Source: Fragilaria crotonensis (Eukaryota; Bacillariophyta; Fragilariophyceae; Fragilariales; Fragilariaceae). From it: 36,728 nucleotides of DNA. Every line of letters begins with the position of its first letter. The first letter of the stretch is position 1. Below, one piece after another: positions 9,142-19,202 of the stretch. The notes beneath the pieces were generated by a model. That model was not told where the DNA came from. It did not search any database and worked only from the letters and a program-made list of their open reading frames with translations. The stretch spans positions 1-36,728 of the forward strand of contig JAKSYS010000631.1 of the NCBI GenBank assembly GCA_022925895.1, given 5' to 3'. Position numbers and translations under genes: made by a program.

Positions 9142-10361
9142 CAGAGCCTTGGAATCAGTTGATCATGGCAAAAGGAGTGAACAACTTCGACGGTCAGCGT
9201 TGTGAGGTTTTTCACGCCAAATGCAATGATATCGTCCATAGCCATTGGGTACTTAATAAAGAGAGGAGGCATTGGGCGCTTCCCGCACCGAACACTATGA
9301 TTGGGATGAGAAAAGCTTCCACAAGTCCGAAACTCGTTGTTCCAATCCTGTATTGTGCGATGGTGAGTTGCCTGTTCCATGCCGAGTCGATTAAGTTGCT
9401 GGCAGGCCTCAGTGCAGCATTCTTCCCAAGTCCACACATTCATATTCACAATTGCAATTTGATACGCCAAGCAGAGAGTCATTGATCGACCTCGTATTGC
9501 AAAGATGTCATACCCAGAGCAGATGTTGTCAGGATCTCGACCCTCGATTACATTTCTCCATCCATTTTGATCTTGACTAACAGATTGCAGCAGTTTGATT
9601 CGAAGCATGAGACCTTTTCTCACATCATCCTGGGCGGGCAGTTCCAGTTTGATGCCAAAAAGATTGCTTGCATCTTGACTGTTCCAATAGAACATTTTTG
9701 GCGGTAGTATGACTGTCACCGGAGGCACATCCTCGTCAGCACATGTAACCGCAATCGGGTTCTGCTGCTCGTCTTCTATAGGAATATCAGGAGGACTCAC
9801 CAAAGTTTCAGAAATGGCATCAGTGTTGTGACGCTTGTTGTTGTTGTCAGCAGAAATGGAAATGAATCGTCGTTTTCGTTGTTCAGACTTAGAAACCAGA
9901 GCAGTGAAAATTTTGTCGTTGGTTACTGCTGAAGTGTTTGATCGGGTTGCTCTCATCCGTAGGACATCCTTTGCTCCAGCAAGTACATCTGCCTTCCATT
10001 TGTTATCAAGTGGTTTAGGATACGACACTTGTGCATTTTGTTTTGTGATGTAGTAGTACTTTTGTTTCTGGAAAGTCACGCGGAATACTCCCGTTGTGTT
10101 TGACCCGTCAAACCTTTCTATCAGAAGCCCATTAAATTCCGATTTGCTTCTTGCCATTGCACTATTGAAGCTTCTGACATTCAAGGTCAATGTTTCATCA
10201 ATCAGATTGGATGCTTTCAAGGCCTCAACCCATGTTTCCGCAGGTAGCCACTTATTCCAAAGTCTTGGCTGCAGTTTTTGATCGACTCGAATCTTCGTAA
10301 AGGCAGTGTTTATAATTGCCAAGATATTGATGGACGATCGATGACTATCGTCCTCACTCAT
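9141..10361 (-). CDS. transposase N-terminal part, probable DNA-binding region
   Basis: 406 residues from the ATG at 10361 (four-base-step upstream codons use a non-ATG start). The first 330 residues show no motif I know. Residues about 315-400 (TWEECCTEACQQLNRLG, HRTIQDWNNEFR, then FSHPNHS and DDIIAFGVKNLTTLTVEVVHSFC) read like a helix-turn-helix segment followed by the lead-in to a transposase. It ends in TGA at 9143-9141, which overlaps the ATG of the catalytic frame (TGATG). The two are in a -1 relation, and both frames are open together for only about six codons (9160-9142). I see no clear slippery heptamer, so a single-base loss (mutation or assembly) is the simplest explanation. Re-initiation or programmed -1 shifting cannot be excluded. 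Confidence 0.75.
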   Translation of the reverse strand: MSEDDSHRSSINILAIINTAFTKIRVDQKLQPRLWNKWLPAETWVEALKASNLIDETLTLNVRSFNSAMARSKSEFNGLLIERFDGSNTTGVFRVTFQKQKYYYITKQNAQVSYPKPLDNKWKADVLAGAKDVLRMRATRSNTSAVTNDKIFTALVSKSEQRKRRFISISADNNNKRHNTDAISETLVSPPDIPIEDEQQNPIAVTCADEDVPPVTVILPPKMFYWNSQDASNLFGIKLELPAQDDVRKGLMLRIKLLQSVSQDQNGWRNVIEGRDPDNICSGYDIFAIRGRSMTLCLAYQIAIVNMNVWTWEECCTEACQQLNRLGMEQATHHRTIQDWNNEFRTCGSFSHPNHSVRCGKRPMPPLFIKYPMAMDDIIAFGVKNLTTLTVEVVHSFCHDQLIPRL

Positions 10362-10541
10362 ACCTTTCAATCCCTTTTTAAATGACGAACGCAGCTTTCC
10401 TAACGAGGACGATAGTCTTCTTGTGTGTGATTGCTCAACAGCCGTTCAATCCCATGGTCAATGTGCTTGGTTGCAGCGTGATAAAAATTCGTTCTTGTGA
10501 CGTCATGCTCGAGAAAAACACTTAGAGGAACGTGGAAAATG

Positions 10542-10583
10542 TACTATGGCCTACCTGCCGATTCCGAATGGTGAAACCAGCCA
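10542..10583. repeat. right terminal inverted repeat of the transposon
   Basis: This is the complement of the left repeat. The outer 14 bases (GGTGAAACCAGCCA) are perfect and CTACCT is conserved at the mirrored distance of 27 bases. It is followed by the target dinucleotide TA at 10584-10585. Confidence 0.85.
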
Positions 10584-10585
10584 TA

Positions 10586-12300
10586 TTGCCTTCAGTCAGA
10601 GAGTGACAAATGTGAGGCACAACACGTCAGAGGTTTCGATGTCTTCTACTGGCCTCTTAGTAGGAGATGCTATGTATGGTACAGTACTGTGCATCGTCTC
10701 CTTAAACTACCGTGCCACGCCCTACCGCTCGAGCGGTGGAGGACCTGTGTGGGAGAGGAAAAAACCAATAATTTTTGAATATGAGAGGTAGGAAAATCAT
10801 GCAATCGATTAAAACCACTCAAAATAGAGTTGTTTTGGTCTGGAAAAACCACGTTCCTACCGCGCATCGTAAATCTGAGATCGACTTCTGTGTATCAATA
10901 CAATACACTAGTAAAGATTGCCCGGTTGTAGATGTGTAAGAACTCAAGGAAGATATTCTTCATTCTGTTGATTATCCTGAGGAGACAACTTGTACTATTC
11001 GCATTGACCCGCCTTCCTTCCCTCCTAGTGATCATGCTGCTGTGATAGACAACAATGGCTGCTGTGTTGATTCTTCATTTCCTGTGCAGCAAGGTGAAAG
11101 TGAGTGGAAGCTTAGGAAAGTGGATGCTGCAAGCAACTAAGCATCAGATGGGTCAGAACATGAAATTGTTGATTAAACATAGTAAGATTCGATGTATACC
11201 AGATCCAAGATATTGTGGCTCAAGTAAATGTGAAATTGCGTGCAAACAATCTCATTCAATGAACGAATGAGAAACGTTTATTCATGAGTTTTAAGGGTAG
11301 CTACATACTAGTACTACTTACTTCACTCTGGTACTAAAGGAATGTCCATTTCTCTGAATTCTGCCGGAGGCTTGTGATAATAAAAGTGTTAAGCACTTCT
11401 GAGGATTCTGGCACTTTTGTCGGACTTGTAGAGCACAATGGCTGCTGCATTAATGGGATTGAGGATCATACTTGATCGCCATGTCAAGTTATTTCTGTCC
11501 TAGGAGCACAACGCTCGTTGAGGTTTACCGAAAATGGATGACTTGAGAAACTTAACAAGCTACTATTCAATTTGCAAACCAAGTTGAATGTCATTGATGG
11601 TGTTGTGATTTCCCATCAAACCAGCACATACTGCAACTCAAATAAATAGGAGACACAATTGCAATCACATGCTGGATGAATGTTTATTTAATACTATGCT
11701 GTCTCAAAAATGATCTGACAATGTTGATCACTTAATATTATGCATGTGGCTTGATTTGATCATTCATGGCCACACAACTCCAAAATCAGCTGTATTGCAC
11801 ACTATTGATGTAAACAAGTCTTTGCAGCCTAGTAAATTGCTTCACAACTTCGTTTATTGGGACTCCCATTCCTTCCAAACAGCAAGAATGCTTTTGAAAT
11901 GCTTGTAAACAGCATCCAGGGTGTATCCAGAACCGATTGCACTGAACTATAAACATGACATTGCAGACAAGTCTAGCAAATCATGCTGACCACCTCCAGG
12001 GAGGCACTGAGATCAATGCAAGCACATTCCTGTTCAACAAGATGATAACATCTTCAAATGTCATCGCTGAGAGCCAACAGCTTCTCTTCTTGCCAGCCCC
12101 AAGGAAGCTCCTGATACCCTAGCTATGGTTAATACGGCTTCAATTAATGATGCATGGGATTGTAGAACTTGTCAGACACTTTTCCTTGAGCTTCCTCTTC
12201 GCCTTTTTTGAAAAAATGGTCATAGCCTAACATCCTATTCTCCATTGATACTGGGTTGGACAGACAAGAAAAACTCACAAAGGTTTACAACATCTTGTTC
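10586..12300. other. gene-poor AT-rich region, no supported gene
   Basis: I found no reading frame worth calling. There is an 8-base inverted pair GGTAGGAA / TTCCTACC about 60 bases apart near 10786-10860. A shared 13-mer (ACAATGGCTGCTG) occurs near 11052 and 11437, which suggests remnants of a duplicated or repetitive sequence. Stop codons are dense in all frames. Confidence 0.4.
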
Positions 12301-12619
12301 GAGAGAGATGAGACATGAGACCATGGAATGTGACGAGAATTCCTCACTTGGATATTCATCAAGACACTGGATTCAAGATAGCACATTCAGAGCAGGTGAA
12401 CGTTTCAATGCATGATGGGGTGATTTCTTTACCTCTGCATGGGTACATTCCACTTACGGAGGGGAACATTACGACGACCATCTTCCATGCTCCAAGTCTA
12501 TTCGCCGTGTGCAATAGTGACCCTTTCTTAATGAAGGTCGCTCTTGATCTATTCCGAGCCACTTCGTCTTGTTGCTCTGCCACGATGGTTGGCCTGTCAG
12601 CTTGCTATGATCCAAGACA

Positions 12620-12880
12620 TCAACCCAGTTGCATTAGCGAGGTCGGACGTAGGATAACTTCCAAAATGTGATTCATATTACAACTATCGCCATGCCTTTG
12701 AAGGTGAGCAACAGACGGCTCATCCAATAACTCTCCCGCTTTCATCGTCGACAAGAAAGTTTTGAGGAATGCCAACCACTTCACTTCCATTATGCGGCAA
12801 TCTGGAAGAAGTATGCTCCTGGATTGTGGATATGATACTCCTACCGACAATTGCGTCCAAGCAAGGGTGCACTTGAACAT
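12620..12880 (-). pseudogene. retroelement-related fragment (tentative)
   Basis: The minus-strand frame contains IMEVKWLAFLKTFLSTMKAG and LDEPSVAHLQRHGDS. I remember a pattern of the type LE.KWL.SLR.FL......I.LD....PLQR..D.YIMD from proteins that accompany reverse transcriptases in diatom genomes. The match then fades: the conserved IMD becomes MNHIL and the frame ends at 12620. No complete polymerase motif (YxDD) was found nearby. Reading frames around 12315-13400 on both strands may be further decayed parts of the same element. This rests on memory of a repeat family and not on a diagnostic catalytic motif. Confidence 0.4.
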
Positions 12881-14281
12881 CTACCCCACTGATGCGTCCA
12901 TTCGCCACTGCTTTACAAAGTATTTCACTACGTTGGATTTCCTGTTGAATACAGAGGAAACAGTTGCGATAAAGGCCAGGCTCTACCATTTAACCAGTCG
13001 CCATCGCGTATTCCAACCCAGTCGAACTCACCACATTGCACCATGGGCTATTGGACGATATTCCCAGAACGGGATGTCTTGACCGAGATTCAAGCTGCTC
13101 TTCGCGTGTTTTACCGGGTGATCGACTCAAGTATGCGGCTAGTAGTGATCAAGACAATAAGAAACCGTACAGCACTTCCGCTTATGGAACAATTGAACGA
13201 GGATGCAGATCGCATCGCAGAAGAATATCTTGTCCTCCTCTACCCTCAGATGCCGTTGGGTACTATTGTCTCGGAACACGAGAGCTCATCTTGTATTTGG
13301 TGACGCGACTGTCACATCGAAATACGACGAGGCCATTAAAGGACGTATCCAAACCAACAATACCCACCGGATAGGTGGCAAGTCGATTTGATCCAGATGA
13401 TATCGGATCAGTGGCACTGTGGCACACCTTAACGCTTGCTCAGAAATCAAGATGTTCACGGAAAGGATGCCCATAGTCGCCAGCAAGCGGAAAAATAAAA
13501 AAGTCAGATGGCAATGACATCGCAGTTACTTGCAACGACAGATGATCTGGAGCCAAGAGCACAATCACTATGGCAACAACATCCCCGGAATCACACGAGA
13601 GATATCCACCGAGTGTCACGAAGAATTGGTCGCTACCAGGGGCAGGTAGTGGGTCATGGGCATGGGCAGAAGATGCACTCCACAACTTCAGTACTTCGTA
13701 CTTTGTACATACTTCCTATCATAAAACAAATGCAAATTTCATCCGCATAGTATGCCGGGCCCTCCCCCGCCGTGGGTGCTGACAACAGTACAAGTACGGG
13801 GCCTACCCCAGTAGCGAAGAGACAGAACGAAAGTAACAGTGCATGCACGATGACGCGACTTGACTCGAGAGGAGAACCGGATAGGCAGAGCAACACGGGC
13901 TGGGCACGGAGCGGTAATTCTCAAACGAAGATTTCGTCTCGTGGCTTCTACATACAATTAATACCAAGTATGGTACACTACCAGAGACACCTTTCAGCAG
14001 CGACAACAGCCGCGGAAAACAGGTTGACGTGGGCTGACGCGGTGCGTACAACGTCAGTGCCACGGAGCGAATCCAAACTAAAGCTGTTTCAAGATCATTA
14101 TCTCGAATCAATCCAGTGAACTATGCGAGGTTCGATTGACTCTCCTTCGTTTCTCAATGGTAACGTATACCTTTCTGACCTGCAGTAAAGTACTGGGCTG
14201 AAGGCCGAACCAGCACGTCGAAGCTATCGTTCTTTTAACACACATACTACTGTTCCCAGTACTGTAGCGCGCCGTTCTGAT
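12881..14281. other. region with scattered short reading frames, no supported gene
   Basis: Several overlapping frames of 60-115 codons occur on both strands (for example plus-strand 13043-13303, starting GYWTIFPERDVLTEIQAALRVF), but none has a family motif, targeting signal or partner exon that I can defend. It probably contains decayed coding sequence, perhaps retroelement-derived. The last 200 bases are the upstream region of the next gene. Confidence 0.35.
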
Positions 14282-16201
14282 ATGGTGAGCCTTGCATTCA
14301 GACCATGTCAACCAAAGGCAACGGCCGTCATTCTGTTGTCATTCTTCACATATAGATTAGGCTACCTTGTTGGTCGCTTACAAGGTAATGCACCAATTGT
14401 TACTGTGCCCGTTAGTACCATGCTCCGTTGTGACAGCGGAAAGTTGGCGGGTGACGATCCCATCAACGCTAGCGTTCCTGGTCAAGAATATGGAAATGGA
14501 TGGCATTCGATAGAAGTTTTCTATGGAAGGTCGGATCATTTGGAAGATTCTCTTCCTAAGGACGCTGAGTGGTTTTCACAAGTTCGCCAAGACGAAATTG
14601 TCGCTAAGTTACTTAATGGAAAGAGAAACGGATTCTTTGTCGACTTGGCGGCAAGTGACGCGACGGTTCTTTCGAACACCTACAGTTTGGAAAGGAAATT
14701 TGGCTGGACTGGCTTGTGTATTGAACCAAATCCCATCTATTGGGCAAATCATTCGTACAGAGACTGTCAGTTGGTTGCTGCAGTCGTTGGCAAGGAGAGG
14801 ATGGCAGAAGTTCGTTTTCGATTTAATGATGAAGTTTTGGGAGGAATTGCCGCCGACGGTTTTGACAGTGGAGAACAGGGCAAAGAGCAATCCGATCGAA
14901 AATATACCGTCACACTCAAGGAGATTCTCCAGCGATTCAACGCTCCCAAACATATAGACTATCTTTCGTTGGATGGTGAGGGGGCAGAATCCTACGTTCT
15001 CTATCAATTTCCGTTCACCGACTACAGGGCCTCGTTAATGACGATTGAGAGGCCAACGGATCATTTAAAAGCACTGCTCGGTCGGAACGGCTACAAAGTC
15101 CTCAAATTGCTGAGTTCGTGGGGTGAGACATTGTGGGCGCACGAATCGATGATAGACTCGTTGGATCTGCTTAGCCTTGCCGAGTTCACGAGCACTCAAT
15201 CACCCACACCGAATCCCACTCAACCACCCACATCGAATCCCGCTGGGGGGACACACCAACTACGGTATAATTGGGAATCTCTTCCTCCACAGTCGGAAGT
15301 TGCGAAACGGCTTCGAGATTTACAAAGCAATTGTTCTTTGGCGGTCGGAGCATACTCATGGCGAGGTGAATTCAGTGGGATGGGATCTGACATACATGCG
15401 TGGTCGAATCAGTTGTGGGTGGCCATGTTGGAATCCTACAGACTGAAAGCTCCATATCCATGGTTATGGACGGATGAACACGTTTGTGGAATGAATTCAT
15501 CGTGGTTATGCTATTTTCCCGCGTCGGTATCAACTTGCCCCGATGAAATCGTCCTGCCTCAGTTAGAACCTGCAAATGATTGTGGCGCACCCCACAAAGA
15601 CGCCGAAGGCGCTGCTTTAACAGATTTTCGTGCGAGCGCAACGGAGTTTCTCTTTTCGTCTGTTTCTGAAGTTGTCATTCGGGAAGCCGAACGGCAGCTT
15701 CAAGCTGTCTTTGGGGATAAGGGAGTGCCGCTAAATCTCATCACGGTGCACATGAGATGGGGAGACAAGGTTGAAGAGGGGGCTGCAACAGTGGTTTCGG
15801 ATTTCATCACCGCTGTCGAGACCATAGTAAAGGAAAAGGATCTTGACTCCGTTCGCATTTTGCTGTGCACCGAAGATCCAATTGCCGTGGAACAGTTTCG
15901 TGCCGCTGCACACCCATCGTGGAAGATATACATGGACCACTTCTACACGGAGTATCTCCCCTTTCGAATGAACCACACGGTTGTCTACAACGGTCATTCC
16001 TATATCGCGGCGGATCTGAAGGGGAAGCCTGGACTGTGGGCACTAGGTTCTTTATTGGTTGCCATGGAAGCTAATTACTTCGTTCTGACCACCATTTCCA
16101 ATTGGTCTCGTCTGATGAATGAGCTACGAAAAAATGTTGTCAATCCTCGATGTGGCAACTGTACTCACATGATCGACCTTCAAGGAGGAGGCGAGTGCTG
16201 A
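14282..16201 (+). CDS. FkbM-family methyltransferase fused to GT23/FUT8-like fucosyltransferase domain, type II membrane protein
   Basis: 639 residues in a single exon from the ATG at 14282. Residues about 14-32 (AVILLSFFTYRLGYLVG) form a single N-terminal membrane anchor after a short cytosolic tail, the topology of Golgi transferases. Residues about 95-290 match the FkbM methyltransferase fold. SAM-binding motif I is GFFVDLAASDATVLSNTYSL (117-136), followed by GWTGLCIEPNP and IDYLSLDGEGAE (225-236). A PT/NP-rich linker (about 304-325) leads to residues 330-625. There ITVHMRWGDKVEEGA (487-501) matches the HxRRxDKV motif of alpha-1,6-fucosyltransferases, and FVLTTISNWSRLMNELR corresponds to the conserved SNxxR-like segment near the end. 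Several Cys and Asn-X-Ser/Thr sites suit a lumenal location. The inferred role is addition of fucose (or a related deoxysugar) and O-methylation of a glycan by one polypeptide. Linkage and acceptor are unknown. The GT23 assignment is weaker than the FkbM one. Confidence 0.8.
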   Translation: MVSLAFRPCQPKATAVILLSFFTYRLGYLVGRLQGNAPIVTVPVSTMLRCDSGKLAGDDPINASVPGQEYGNGWHSIEVFYGRSDHLEDSLPKDAEWFSQVRQDEIVAKLLNGKRNGFFVDLAASDATVLSNTYSLERKFGWTGLCIEPNPIYWANHSYRDCQLVAAVVGKERMAEVRFRFNDEVLGGIAADGFDSGEQGKEQSDRKYTVTLKEILQRFNAPKHIDYLSLDGEGAESYVLYQFPFTDYRASLMTIERPTDHLKALLGRNGYKVLKLLSSWGETLWAHESMIDSLDLLSLAEFTSTQSPTPNPTQPPTSNPAGGTHQLRYNWESLPPQSEVAKRLRDLQSNCSLAVGAYSWRGEFSGMGSDIHAWSNQLWVAMLESYRLKAPYPWLWTDEHVCGMNSSWLCYFPASVSTCPDEIVLPQLEPANDCGAPHKDAEGAALTDFRASATEFLFSSVSEVVIREAERQLQAVFGDKGVPLNLITVHMRWGDKVEEGAATVVSDFITAVETIVKEKDLDSVRILLCTEDPIAVEQFRAAAHPSWKIYMDHFYTEYLPFRMNHTVVYNGHSYIAADLKGKPGLWALGSLLVAMEANYFVLTTISNWSRLMNELRKNVVNPRCGNCTHMIDLQGGGEC

Positions 16202-16600
16202 AGCAGTGATATGGTAGCAGCATTTACTATTTACTGCAGTTGCGAGCGACTCGGAGGCGTATTTACGTATTTACACGTATTCACAATGTTTACCGTCGCC
16301 AGTAGTAGCGAACGCAGTACAGTCGACGTCAAAATGCATCAGTTTTCATGTTCATGTATGTCATATGTCATACAGTATGTCATATGCCATACGCTATATG
16401 GCACATTTCAAGCCACTAGCTATGTCGATATCATACGCACGTGTTATTAGGAACACCACGTACTACGATGTCGTACAGTCGTACTACACCACCGTCAGCT
16501 GCAGAGAAGGCGGACGGTTGACGCCAGACGCACGAAGCCCCCGCCGTCACTCAGATCAGCATGCATAAGCGATGGAGGAAAGCATACACCTACTACTAAA
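16202..16600. other. intergenic region
   Basis: This is the downstream region of the fusion gene. It contains a run of imperfect GTCATATGYCATA repeats (about 16355-16400) and no supported gene. Confidence 0.4.
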
Positions 16601-17121
16601 AGCATCTCCACTGGAGGAGCTATTTTTCAGTTTAGTGTTGAATTGCTACAAGTATGCCCAAAAAAGTACCACCCATTGGGCCTTAATGCTATAATTTAGC
16701 TGTTCAACAATGAGAAACACTATTCACGAAGCTATAGATGGTCCAAAATCAATGATTTCACCTTCGTCGCTCAGGTTGTCCTATTTGATCAGTTCTTGGA
16801 CTCAAGCCCTTGATCACGGGTTCGATGCATTTGTAGCGTGATTGACATTTGGTGCGCCATACTTTGCACTCGGCGCATCAGCATTTGACAATCGCAAAAT
16901 GACAACCAACACGAACATTGCATTGGAAGACAATCTTGTTGATGTCATTGACAGTATTTTTATGGCGCGCGGTTCCGCTCCTGTTTTTCAACGCAATAAT
17001 AGCACCTCCGGTGGCAAATGGACGTATCCGAAATGTCCAAAATAGGTTGCTAAAGACGCTAAGCTAGCTACTACTGAAGAAATAGCTAGCGTTCAATAAA
17101 TAGCTCCTCCGATGGGATGCT
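16601..17121. repeat. MITE-like element with 24-25 base inverted ends
   Basis: The left end begins AGCATCTCCACTGGAGGAGC, continuing TATTT. The complement of the right end begins AGCATCCCATCGGAGGAGC, continuing TATTT. The two align over 24-25 bases with one gap and few changes. The 521-base interior has no usable reading frame, as expected for a non-autonomous element. A clean target duplication is not visible (TAAA on the left, CTTA on the right), so the superfamily is open and the insertion may be old. The interior contains GGGTTCGATGC near 16819, similar to a tRNA B box, but no cloverleaf. Confidence 0.6.
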
Positions 17122-18293
17122 CTTAGGTATGTCTCTGAATAGGGTTTCTAACCTAGTATATGGCAACGTAGTTGTGTGATGATCACACTTATCAAAAGAA
17201 TTAAGACATGGATCAGCAGTAGTTGCAATCATCTTCTTGGAACCAAAATGCAGCTAAACATTTGCAAAGTGCAATCATGAGTGTCAGAAGGCCAGCATCT
17301 CAGATTTGATTTTGTCCTACCAACAGTTGAGAACAAAACCTCCGAGACTTCTCGAAATACAGAAACCACGGACATATTGCTGGCTGGGTGTACAAGAATA
17401 TTGTTTTATCTGACAACTAGTCCGAGTAGCATGCATGATTCACCAGAGTGGCACGCCATGCGTGATGATGAATGCAGACTGTAGACTTTGCTCAATTAGA
17501 CGATGGCATAGAAGCAACGATGAAATACAATGCACTGACAAGTTGAAAAAACCAATGCAATATATCTGCTGGCTTATCATGACCCACCCACATGGTTCTG
17601 AGCAGTTGAATGTTTGTTGGCATCAACAATGCAGCTCCATACATTCTTGCATCCACTTATACTTGTGAATTGCTGTGCATCCTGCTAAGGATAGCAGAAA
17701 CCAGCACCCCAAGGTAATGCTGATATTCAGTACTAGTACTAGCTAGAGTAGCTTTGTTTTGCGATGGAGCAATGCATCTATTCAATGAGTGCTCCAATTT
17801 TGGTGCCGATAACCAACCAAACGGCTGATCATTGATGAACGGCAATGCATAGGCACAACGAATGCTAATGCCATCATCAACTCTGAAGGATTGTGCAGGT
17901 ACCCAATTGACGTCCATTTGAATTTAGTCTACACTGTTCATGTACAAGCAACCCGGAAAAGCCAAGCTTTTGTTTTGTTGAACCATCAACCATCAGAGTG
18001 GGTGCGTACGCAGCCAGTTTCGAGTTTCGAGTACGAAAGTTGGGGCTCCACTTTCACTTTTTAAGGTTTTGTCGAATACATTACGGTATGCATATCATAA
18101 GGAAGGAGGGCGTGATTGCGGGTTGTGGGTACACGTGTACTACAGCAATGCACTTGATTTTTCACCCACCCATTCGTGCCTTCTCGTACCGCCCGAGGAC
18201 ACGTCTGAGGTTGAGGTGCAATTCATCATTTCTGGATGCTGAACGAAAACAGAACTACAAGGTTTGCCCCGCGCAACGCGTATGCCGTATGGG
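17122..18293. other. gene-poor region, no supported gene
   Basis: Only short frames without motifs are present. TAGTACTAGTACTAGCTAG-type palindromic sequence occurs near 17730-17750. Nothing that I can name. Confidence 0.35.
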
Positions 18294-18655
18294 CAGGGGT
18301 GCTAAATTTAGGCGATCTGGCCAAAGCGCCTACCAGCGCCTAAAAAAGTTTAATTTAGGCGCTTTGTCGAAGTCTAATTTAGGCGCTGGGGTTAGGGGTT
18401 AGGGTTACGGTACAGTGCCCTATGCCAGTACTACTCGGAGTACAAACAAGACACAACAAGCAAGCCCACAGCCCACAGTAGTTCCTTATTGTGCTACTGG
18501 TACTGGCTACTGGTTATAGTACTAGTGTCTACTGTATATAAAAATATATTCAGCATATATACCTTTATCTTCGTTTAATTTAGGCGCTTTGCCGAAGTCC
18601 AATTTAGGCGATTATGCTCGTAACGGTAGGCGCGCGCCTAAATTTAGCACCCCTG
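18294..18655. mobile_element. hAT-type MITE with perfect 8-bp target duplication
   Basis: The element is 362 bases long. Its left end CAGGGGTGCTAAATTTAGGC matches the complement of its right end. It is flanked on both sides by the identical 8-mer CGTATGGG (18286-18293 and 18656-18663). A CAGGG start and an 8-bp duplication are the marks of the hAT superfamily. Inside, a 37-base subterminal block (AATTTAGGCGCTTTG...CGAAGTC...AATTTAGGCG) occurs twice in the same orientation (18349-18385 and 18574-18610) with only two changes. AATTTAGGCG-type words recur near both ends, as expected of transposase binding sites. It has no coding capacity and depends on a hAT transposase elsewhere. Confidence 0.92.
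18388..18407. repeat. telomere-like TTAGGG tract inside the hAT MITE
   Basis: GGGGTTAGGGGTTAGGGTTA follows the first subterminal block directly. It resembles the TTAGGG telomere unit used by diatoms. It is short and imperfect. A related GGGGTTAGGGGTTA lies at 36510-36523. Confidence 0.6.
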
Positions 18656-18663
18656 CGTATGGG

Positions 18664-19202
18664 ACATTCTTGCGCAAGCGTCAATGACGTGTCGGACGAA
18701 ATTCCTTGAAACGGTTCAGAATTTTCGATCTCGTTTCCTCGACCTATCGCACCACATGATCCTGACTCATGTAACGCATCATGTCCGGTACTCCAGTTAC
18801 GGTAAGGTGCGGCTACATAGACAGGTCAAGGCTGTTGAATCGGGTTAATTTTTTCGTTAGTGCACCTTGATTGCCAAGTACTAGTACTCGGAGTACACTT
18901 TTCAAAGGCATAGTATGATACAAGGATAAGTACATCGGGGCGACGAAATGTTTTTTAAATATAACTTATTTATTCATACATGTATATGTATTTTGATTAA
19001 AATGTGATAGTATCGTTTTCGTACGACTCCACAATTTTAGTACAAGTACTGCGCGCTTTCCACTTCATGTCTTTCTATACTGCATCGACGGAACGACATC
19101 TGCTCTCGCAATGTCATACCACTCTCAGCACAGGCAGAACCGTAAAGCAGTCCTTGATTGAAGGAATATGCATCTTTGAGCTCCATATAACGGCTTAAAA
19201 AT
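18664..19202. other. intergenic region, no supported gene
   Basis: AT-rich sequence with TAGTACTCGGAGTACACT-type palindromes near 18878-18898. I see no gene or RNA feature. Confidence 0.35.

Larger units (their letters stand above)
6995..10583 (-). mobile_element. Tc1/mariner-type DNA transposon with TA target duplication
   Basis: Both ends carry the 14-base inverted repeat TGGCTGGTTTCACC (6995-7008, and as its complement at 10570-10583). Each end is flanked by TA (6993-6994 and 10584-10585), the usual Tc1/mariner target duplication. The similarity continues imperfectly and without a gap. For example AGGTAG occurs 27 bases inside the left end (7022-7027) and as CTACCT at the mirrored place on the right (10551-10556), followed by CATNGTAC on both sides. 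The terminal repeats are therefore about 42 bases. The 3589-base interior is almost filled by two overlapping minus-strand reading frames that encode a DDE transposase. The perfect outer ends and long open frames indicate a fairly young insertion. Confidence 0.88.

Noticed and set aside
14118-14140. GAGGTTCGATTGACTC, another B-box-like sequence
   Set aside because: No cloverleaf could be folded around it.
16805-16835. tRNA-like B box (GGGTTCGATGC)
   Set aside because: No A box at the right distance and no acceptor stem; it lies inside a MITE-like element.
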